From Pseudolabrys taiwanensis (GTDB taxonomy: Bacteria > Pseudomonadota > Alphaproteobacteria > Rhizobiales > Xanthobacteraceae), in contig NZ_CP031417.1 of NCBI RefSeq assembly GCF_003367395.1, positions 558,001 to 622,000 on the forward strand: 64,000 nucleotides of DNA, written 5' to 3'. The notes beneath the pieces are model-generated. The model saw nothing but the letters and a program-made list of their open reading frames with translations, did not search any database and was not told where the DNA came from. This document shows positions 58,486-64,000 of the stretch, piece by piece. The translations under genes were made by a program, and so were the position numbers. Position 1 is the first letter of the stretch, and each line of letters begins with the position of its first letter.

Positions 58486-60546
58486 ATGACCGAGCCGCTC
58501 GGACTGACTGCCGCTACCGATTTCTACAATGACGCCGTCAAGCGCGCCGCATCGCGCCAAATGCCGGTGGTCGATCTTTTCGGTGCGGCCGTCGCACTGT
58601 CCGAGGCCGGACAGCCGCAGGCGACTGTCGACCTCTACCGGACTTGGATTGCCTATAACGGCGACGACGCGCTCCTGTACGCCGTCTACTTCAACTACGG
58701 CGCTTCGCTGATGGCGGTTCGCGACAATGTCGGCGCCATCAACGCGCTGCGCGAATGCCTGCGCATCAAGCCGGATTTCGGCCCCGCCCACATCAACCTC
58801 GGCCGCGCGCTGGAAGACAGCGGGCAGAGCGGCACCGCCGTCGCACAGTGGCTGACGCTGGTGAATAACCTGGCCGCCATTAACGGCGAGTCGGTGTCGC
58901 ACAAGACCACAGCGTTGCAGCAGATCGGCCGGGTGCTCGAGGGCGCCAACAACGACGCCGCCGCCGAGGATGCGCTTAAGCAGAGCCTCGACATCAACGT
59001 CAACCAAACGGAAGTGATGCAGCACTGGATCTCGCTGCGTCAGCGCCAGTGCAAGTGGCCGGCGATCGAGCCGTGGGAACGGGCGACCCGCAAGGACATG
59101 CACAACGGCATCTCGTCGCTGTCGCTGGCGTGTCTGGCCGACGAGCCGGTGTTCCAGCTCGCCAAGGCCTATGCCTACGCCAAGAAGGCGATCGGCATGC
59201 CGAAGACCGTCGCGCGGCCGCAGGGCGCGCGCCACGACAAGCTGCGTATCGGATACATTTCGTCCGATCTGCGCGAGCACGCCGTGGGCTTCGCCATGAC
59301 CGACGTCATGGAGTTGCACGACAAGGACAAGTTCGAGATCTACGCCTACTACTGCGGCATCAACCGTGCCGATGCGACGCAGGCGCGCATCAAGAACGCG
59401 GTCACGCAGTGGACCGACATCAACGGCATGACCGAGGATCAGGCGGCCGAGAAGATCGCTGCTGACGGCGTCGATATCATCATCGACCTCAACGGCTATA
59501 CGAAGGATGCGCGCACCAAGGTGTTCGCGCGCCGTCCGGCGCCGATCGCGGTGAACTGGTTCGGCTTCCCCGGCACGATGGGGACGCCCTATCACCACTA
59601 CATCATCGCCGACGAGACCATCATCCCGGAGAGCCACGAGCTCTATTATTCGGAGAAGGTGCTGCGGCTGCCGTGCTATCAGCCGAACGACCGCAAGCGC
59701 ACCGTCTCGGCCAACCGCCCGACGCGCATGCAGGTCGGCCTGCCGGAAGACGCCTTCGTCTTCTGCTCGTTCAACGGCACGCAGAAGACCACGCCGCGCG
59801 TGTTCCAGCGCTGGATGGCGGTGCTGCGCCAGGTGCCGAACAGCGTGCTGTGGCTGCTGACCGGCACCGCGGACGCCAATGAGCGGCTGCGCCGCGCGGC
59901 GGCGGAGCAGGGCGTCGCGCCCGACCGCATCATCTTCGCCGACAAGATGGCGAACCCCGACCATCTCGCGCGCTATCCGCTCGCCGACCTGTTCCTCGAC
60001 TCGATGCCGTATGGCGCGCACACCACTGCGGCGGACTCGCTGTGGATGAACGTGCCGATCGTGACTTGGCCCGGCCGCAGCTTCGCCGCGCGCGTCTGCG
60101 CCAGCCTCGTGCGCGCCGCCGGTGTGCCCGAACTCGCCTGCGGCTCGGCCGACGAATACGTCGCGCTGGCGGTCGAACTCGCGCGCAATCCGGAGCGTCT
60201 CGCGGCGATCAAGGCCAAGCTCGCGGCCGGCCGCGACACCTGCACCCTGTTCAACACGCCGGCGCTCGTGCGCGGCCTGGAAGAGCTCTATCAGCAGATG
60301 TGGAGCGACTATAAGGGCGGCAACCTGCCGGTGCCGGACCTGCGCAATCTCGACGTCTATCACGAGATCGGCCTCGGTCTCGATATCGAGAGCGCCGAGA
60401 TGCTGAGCGACGAGGCCTTCCTCGCGCTCTATCAGGAGAAGCTGGCCGAATGGCACAGCGCCTATCCCATTCCGTTCGACGAGCGCCTGTGGCGCGAGGC
60501 GAGGCAGGAAAACGCTAAGCGTACGGGCCCCCGGGCCGTTGCGTGA
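58486..60546 (+). CDS. GT41-family O-linked N-acetylglucosamine transferase (OGT/SPINDLY-like)
   Basis: A 686-residue cytoplasmic glycosyltransferase. TPR units fill roughly residues 30-180 (ALLYAVYFNYGASLMAVRDNVGAINALRECLRIKPDFGPAHINLGRALEDSG). The two-part GT-B catalytic region follows with the GT41 marks: LRIGYISSDLREHAVG (254-268), APIAVNWFGFPGTMGTPYHHYIIAD, FCSFNGTQKTTPRVF (426-440, with the UDP-contacting Lys434), and LFLDSMPYGAHTTAADSLWMNVPIVTWPG (502-530). Such enzymes transfer a sugar from UDP-GlcNAc or a related donor to Ser/Thr. It starts 164 bp after a giant Ser/Thr-rich protein gene on the same strand, its most likely substrate. An alternative substrate is flagellin or another surface protein. 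Confidence 0.9.
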   Translation: MTEPLGLTAATDFYNDAVKRAASRQMPVVDLFGAAVALSEAGQPQATVDLYRTWIAYNGDDALLYAVYFNYGASLMAVRDNVGAINALRECLRIKPDFGPAHINLGRALEDSGQSGTAVAQWLTLVNNLAAINGESVSHKTTALQQIGRVLEGANNDAAAEDALKQSLDINVNQTEVMQHWISLRQRQCKWPAIEPWERATRKDMHNGISSLSLACLADEPVFQLAKAYAYAKKAIGMPKTVARPQGARHDKLRIGYISSDLREHAVGFAMTDVMELHDKDKFEIYAYYCGINRADATQARIKNAVTQWTDINGMTEDQAAEKIAADGVDIIIDLNGYTKDARTKVFARRPAPIAVNWFGFPGTMGTPYHHYIIADETIIPESHELYYSEKVLRLPCYQPNDRKRTVSANRPTRMQVGLPEDAFVFCSFNGTQKTTPRVFQRWMAVLRQVPNSVLWLLTGTADANERLRRAAAEQGVAPDRIIFADKMANPDHLARYPLADLFLDSMPYGAHTTAADSLWMNVPIVTWPGRSFAARVCASLVRAAGVPELACGSADEYVALAVELARNPERLAAIKAKLAAGRDTCTLFNTPALVRGLEELYQQMWSDYKGGNLPVPDLRNLDVYHEIGLGLDIESAEMLSDEAFLALYQEKLAEWHSAYPIPFDERLWREARQENAKRTGPRAVA

Positions 60547-60603
60547 GGCAAACCGCGTTCAAGGCGTGCGTTCGTCACCGCAACAATTCCCAGAGGGTTT
60601 CCT

Positions 60604-61476
60604 ATGACTTTCACTTCTGATCCGCTCGCCGCGCTGCTGCAGCCGGAGCGTCTCACCGCCGTGGTCGACATCGGCGCCAATCCGATCGACACCGATCCGC
60701 CGTACAAGCGGATGCTGGCGAACCGGCTCTGCACGCTGGTCGGCTTCGAGCCGCAGGCCGAGGGCTTGGCCGCGCTCAACACGCGCAAGAGCGACCTCGA
60801 AACCTATCTGCCTTACGCCGTCGGCGACGGCACGCCGGGCACGCTCAAGATCTGCCAGGCGCCGGGCATGACCAGCCTGCACACGCCCAATCCGCGCGTG
60901 CTCAACTGCTTCCCGGGTTTCGCGCAGTTCGGCCGCGTGGTGAAGGAGATCCCGGTCGAGACGCGCACGCTGGACAGCATCAGCGAGATCCCCAACCTCG
61001 ACTTCCTCAAGATCGACGTGCAGGGCAGCGAACTGGCGATCTTCCGCCACGGCAGCGCGCGGCTGATCAACGCCATCGCCATTCAGACCGAAATCTCGTT
61101 CGTGCCGCTCTATCTCAACGAGCCGGTGTTCGGTCAGATCGACACGGCCTTGCGGGCGCTCGGCTTCATCCCGCACATGTTCGACAAGATCAACAAGCGC
61201 ATGATCCTGCCGATCCATTACGCCGACAACATCTTCGCGGCGATGAACCAGCTGCTCGAGGCCGACATCGTCTACGTGCGGGATTTCACGCAGCCGGAGA
61301 AGATGTCGCTCGAACAGCTCAAGCATCTCGCGATGGTGGCGCACCACTGCTACGCGTCGTACGATCTCGCGGCGAATTGCATCCACAATCTCGTTGGGCG
61401 CAACGCGCTGCCGGCCGACGCGGTGGGGCGTTATCTCGAGATTCTGCGGGCGTCCGCGGCCGCCGCGGCGGCGTAG
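60604..61476 (+). CDS. FkbM-family SAM-dependent methyltransferase
   Basis: A 290-residue methyltransferase. The SAM-binding region begins VVDIGANPIDTDPPYKRML (motif I, slightly altered from DIGAN-G) and LVGFEPQAEGL (acidic loop); further FkbM marks are EIPVETRTLDSI and DFLKIDVQGSEL, with TEISFVPLY after it. FkbM enzymes O-methylate sugars or small molecules. The gene is 57 bp after the GT41 gene on the same strand, with AGAGGG ahead of its ATG, so it probably modifies the glycan added by that enzyme. Ala-rich C-terminus. A hairpin terminator follows. Confidence 0.87.
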   Translation: MTFTSDPLAALLQPERLTAVVDIGANPIDTDPPYKRMLANRLCTLVGFEPQAEGLAALNTRKSDLETYLPYAVGDGTPGTLKICQAPGMTSLHTPNPRVLNCFPGFAQFGRVVKEIPVETRTLDSISEIPNLDFLKIDVQGSELAIFRHGSARLINAIAIQTEISFVPLYLNEPVFGQIDTALRALGFIPHMFDKINKRMILPIHYADNIFAAMNQLLEADIVYVRDFTQPEKMSLEQLKHLAMVAHHCYASYDLAANCIHNLVGRNALPADAVGRYLEILRASAAAAAA

Positions 61477-61483
61477 AACGCTC

Positions 61484-61517
61484 CGCTTCACCCTTCCCTC
61501 CAGGGGAGGGTGAAGCG
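61484..61517. terminator. bidirectional hairpin between convergent genes
   Basis: CGCTTCACCCT pairs perfectly with AGGGTGAAGCG, with a second small CCCTCC/GGGGAGGG pairing inside. It separates the fkbM-type gene from the convergent ABC-F gene and is of a type often repeated in these genomes. Confidence 0.65.
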
Positions 61518-61549
61518 CGCAAGCGGCGAGGGCGCTTGATTGACGCGCC

Positions 61550-63355
61550 TTACCCCGTCAGGTCCTCGCGCATGATCTCCAGCTCCAACCACTGTTCCTC
61601 GGCGGCAGCGATCTTCTGCTGCAACTCGCCGAGCACGGCGGTGATCTTCTCGAAGCCGGGGCGATCGCGCGTGTAGAGGCTCGGATCGTCGAGCTTTGAC
61701 TGCAGCTTCGCCGCTTCGGCCTGCCAGGCGGCGATGCTCTTCGGCAGCGTCTCCAGCGCGTGCTTGTCCTTGAACGACATGCGCTTCTTGGCGGCGGCTG
61801 GTTCTGACGCCGCGCCTTCTTTCCCAGCCTTGAGCGCTTCCGTCTTCGGTGCCTCGCGCGCGAGATCGGCGCCGCGTTGCGTCAGCATGTCGGAATAGCC
61901 GCCGGCATATTCGATCCAGCGCCCATCGCCTTCCGGCACGACGACGGCACTCACCAGGCGGTCGAGGAAGTCGCGGTCGTGGCTGATCAAGAGCACCGTG
62001 CCGGGATAATCGGCGAGCATGTCCTCGAGCACGTCCAGCGTTTCCATGTCGAGATCGTTGGTCGGCTCGTCGAGCACCAAGAGGTTCGACGGCTTCGCCA
62101 AAGCCTGTGCCAGCATCAGCCGGCCGCGCTCGCCGCCCGAGAGTTTGCCGAGCGGCGTGCGCGCCTGTTCGGCGGCGAACAGGAAGTCCTTCATGTAGGA
62201 GACGACATGTTTGCCGGCGCCGTTGACCATGACGGTGTCGCCGTGGCCGCCGGTCAGCGCATCGCGCACGGTGGTTTCGGGATTGAGACTGTCGCGGTGC
62301 TGATCGAGGGTCGCCACCGCGAGATTGGCGCCGAGCCGCACCGTGCCGGTGTCGGGTTCGAGCGCGCCGGTCAGCATGCTGATCAACGTCGTCTTGCCGC
62401 TGCCGTTCGGGCCGACGATGCCGATACGGTCGCCGCGCTGGACGCGAATGGAGAAGTCGGAGACGACGGCGCGATCGCCATAGATCTTGCCGATGCCCTT
62501 GGCCTCGATCACCAGCACGCCGGATTGTTCGGCTGAACTTGCGGTGATGGTGGCGGCGCCGGTGACGCCGCGATAGGTGCGGCGCTGCTCGCGCAAGCTT
62601 GCAAGTTCGCCGACGCGGCGCATGTTGCGCTTGCGCCGGGCGGTGACGCCGTAGCGCATCCAGTGCTCTTCGGCGACGATCTTGCGGTCGAGCTTGTGCT
62701 GCTCGCGCTCCTCTTCGGCGAGCAGCTGATCGCGCCATTCCTCGAAATGGGCAAAGCCGCGTTCGATGCGCCGCGTCGTGCCGCGGTCGAGCCAGACGGT
62801 CGAGCGGGTGAGGTTGGAGAGAAAGCGCCGGTCGTGGCTGATGATGACAAGGGCGGTGCGGCGGCTTGCGAGGTCGCGCTCGAGCCATTCGATCGTCGTC
62901 AGGTCGAGATGGTTGGTCGGCTCGTCGAGCAGCAGGATGTCGGGATCGGGCGCGAGCACGCGGGCGAGCGAGGCGCGTCGCGCTTCGCCGCCGGACAGGT
63001 GCGCCGGATCTTCCTGGCCGGTGAGGCCGAGCTGCTCGAGCAGGTAGCGCGCGATGTAAGCATCGTCGGTCGGCTTCAGGCCGGCCTCGACATAAGCGAG
63101 CGTGGTCTCGTAGCCGGAGAAGTCCGCCTCCTGCGGCAGATAGCGGACGAGCGCGCCCGGCTGCACGAACACCGAGCCACGGTCGGGCTCGAGGAGCCTG
63201 GCCGCCATGCGCAGCAAGGTCGACTTGCCCGAGCCGTTGCGCCCAACCAGCGACACGCGCTCGCCGGTCGAGACCGACAACTCCGCCCCCGTCAGCAGCG
63301 GCGTGCCGCCGAAGGTCAGTGCGATGTCCTTGAGCTGAAGAAGAGGGGGAGCCAT
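61550..63355 (-). CDS. uup: ABC-F family ATPase (Uup-like)
   Basis: A 601-residue cytoplasmic protein with two ABC ATPase domains and no membrane part. Domain 1 has Walker A GRNGSGKS, signature LSGGEARRASLARVL and Walker B ILLLDEPTNHLD; domain 2 has GPNGSGKT, LSGGERGRLMLAQAL and LLVLDEPTNDLD. A charged linker lies between, and a C-terminal coiled coil (KSIAAWQAEAAKLQSKL ... LQQKIAAAEEQWLELE) marks the Uup branch, which binds DNA and ribosomes and limits transposon excision and stalled translation. The ATG at 63355 is preferred over 63391 because the first domain then starts at a normal distance (MAPPLLQLKDIALTFGG). Confidence 0.9.
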   Translation of the reverse strand: MAPPLLQLKDIALTFGGTPLLTGAELSVSTGERVSLVGRNGSGKSTLLRMAARLLEPDRGSVFVQPGALVRYLPQEADFSGYETTLAYVEAGLKPTDDAYIARYLLEQLGLTGQEDPAHLSGGEARRASLARVLAPDPDILLLDEPTNHLDLTTIEWLERDLASRRTALVIISHDRRFLSNLTRSTVWLDRGTTRRIERGFAHFEEWRDQLLAEEEREQHKLDRKIVAEEHWMRYGVTARRKRNMRRVGELASLREQRRTYRGVTGAATITASSAEQSGVLVIEAKGIGKIYGDRAVVSDFSIRVQRGDRIGIVGPNGSGKTTLISMLTGALEPDTGTVRLGANLAVATLDQHRDSLNPETTVRDALTGGHGDTVMVNGAGKHVVSYMKDFLFAAEQARTPLGKLSGGERGRLMLAQALAKPSNLLVLDEPTNDLDMETLDVLEDMLADYPGTVLLISHDRDFLDRLVSAVVVPEGDGRWIEYAGGYSDMLTQRGADLAREAPKTEALKAGKEGAASEPAAAKKRMSFKDKHALETLPKSIAAWQAEAAKLQSKLDDPSLYTRDRPGFEKITAVLGELQQKIAAAEEQWLELEIMREDLTG

Positions 63356-63467
63356 GTCGCCTCGTTGTTGCGCCGCCGCGTGGAGGCGCACCGGTACAGG
63401 TGGTGTGCCTCCACGTCAAAGTTTGGCGGCGGGCACGCGCATGGTCCGTCGCCGTTTACAAGCTGCT

Positions 63468-63593
63468 GTCATTCCGGACGCCGTCTACGGGGCCGCGCGG
63501 CCCCGTAGACGGCGATCCGGAATCCAGAAAATCGAGCAGAGCATATTGCTGGATTCCGGGTTCGCTCGCGTTCCGCGAGCGCCCCGGAATGAC
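63468..63593. repeat. palindromic MITE-like intergenic element
   Basis: The element is bounded by GTCATTCCGGA (63468) and CCGGAATGAC (to 63593) in inverted orientation. Inside, GCCGTCTACGGGGCCGC and its exact complement form a 34-bp perfect palindrome (63480-63513), and GGAATCCAG / CTGGATTCC forms a second pair. Elements with CATTCCGG ends are widespread between genes of Bradyrhizobium relatives. Confidence 0.75.
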
Positions 63594-63606
63594 CTTTAAC
63601 AACCGC

Positions 63607-64000
63607 TCAGTCGTTGTAGTTGTCGTGCACGTCGGCCGTCCCGCGCCGCCAATAGCCCGAGGCCCGTGTCCATTGCGGGCGGGCGCCGCATTCGGCGAGG
63701 AGCTGGGTCCGCAGCGCCTTGGCGGCGCTGCTCTCACAGGCGACCCAGGCGTAATAGTCGCCCTTCGGCAACGGGCTGGCGCGCAACGCCTGCGACAACA
63801 AGGCGGCATCGCCCGCCGGTGCACCCTTGCGATGCACCCAACGGATGTCGGCATCGGCCTTGGTGGTGAGGGCGATTTCGTCGGCGGCGGAATCGACCTC
63901 GATGAGAACGACGGCCTTGGCCCCGGCCGGCAGTTCCTCCAGCCGCCGCGCGATGGCGGGCAGGGCGGTGTCGTCGCCGACGAGCAGGTGCCAGTCGTAA
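63607..64000 (-). CDS. siderophore-interacting protein (SIP), C-terminal part (cut by window edge)
   Basis: About 131 residues are visible up to the window end; the N-terminal FAD-binding domain lies beyond it. The visible part is the NAD(P)H-binding domain of ViuB/SIP-type ferric-siderophore reductases: DWHLLVGDDTALPAIARRLEELPAGAKAVVLIEV, then DIRWVHRKGAPAGD, YYAWVACESSAAKALRTQL and the end YWRRGTADVHDNYND. These cytoplasmic flavoproteins reduce ferric siderophores to release iron. The gene ends at a TGA at 63607, next to the palindromic element. Confidence 0.9.
   Translation of the reverse strand, partial: YDWHLLVGDDTALPAIARRLEELPAGAKAVVLIEVDSAADEIALTTKADADIRWVHRKGAPAGDAALLSQALRASPLPKGDYYAWVACESSAAKALRTQLLAECGARPQWTRASGYWRRGTADVHDNYND

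Noticed and set aside
58471..60456. 661-codon minus-strand frame opposite the GT41 gene
   Set aside because: Antisense shadow of a gene with all GT41 motifs.
61488..63419. 643-codon minus-strand frame overlapping the ABC-F gene in another frame
   Set aside because: Out-of-frame shadow; the ABC-F frame has two complete ATPase domains.

Overview
The window looks like a chromosomal segment of a GC-rich alphaproteobacterium of the order Hyphomicrobiales (Bradyrhizobium/Rhodopseudomonas/Xanthobacteraceae type). The grounds are a DUF1800-DUF1501 pair, a DUF992 protein, FixK/FNR-type boxes, the rlmB-tRNA-Tyr-tRNA-Gly block, CCGG-rich palindromic intergenic repeats and codon use. The genus cannot be fixed from the sequence alone.

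Left chromosomal arm (1-15.79 kb): exported DUF1501 (cut by the edge) and DUF1800; a 46-aa orphan CcoQ/FixQ-like membrane protein behind a FixK/FNR-type box; a TPR protein; a His/Lys-rich exported protein; a cobalamin riboswitch ahead of a BtuB-like TonB receptor; DUF992; a Tat-exported metallo-beta-lactamase-fold protein; a lipoprotein; cspA; tRNA-Thr; an MHS-type MFS transporter; a divergent DUF308/TetR pair with two matching operators; rlmB; tRNA-Tyr and tRNA-Gly(TCC).

Integrated island (15,775-49,902, about 34 kb): inserted in the 3' end of tRNA-Gly. A 16-bp direct repeat of the tRNA end marks both borders. From left to right it holds: (i) an integrase-FtsK ATPase-rolling-circle Rep operon resembling actinomycete AICEs or filamentous-phage modules; (ii) an orphan DNA methyltransferase and a membrane metallophosphoesterase operon; (iii) a MobQ-type relaxase with a recognisable oriT just upstream, a frameshifted TraG/VirD4 coupling protein and a serine recombinase; (iv) small mobile-element proteins and an SRAP protein; (v) a probable defence block: small PD-(D/E)XK protein, AddA-like and AddB-like helicase-nuclease pair, and a divergent 1870-aa DUF4011-helicase-nuclease-DUF3320 protein (HheA-like); (vi) ParDE; (vii) a hairpin-rich gene-free tract; (viii) a second tyrosine integrase with its own tRNA-Leu-derived att core and arm-type repeats. 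It is probably a composite of at least two elements.

Right arm (49.9-64 kb): a 2697-aa Ser/Thr/Gln-rich protein made of an eight-residue repeat, organised as 23 super-repeats of exactly 327 bp in unbroken register. A GT41 (SPINDLY/OGT-like) glycosyltransferase and an FkbM methyltransferase follow on the same strand. I read these three as a candidate locus for a giant O-glycosylated, possibly O-methylated repeat protein; this is the most distinctive item in the window. An ABC-F ATPase (Uup-like) and the C-terminal part of a siderophore-interacting protein close the window.
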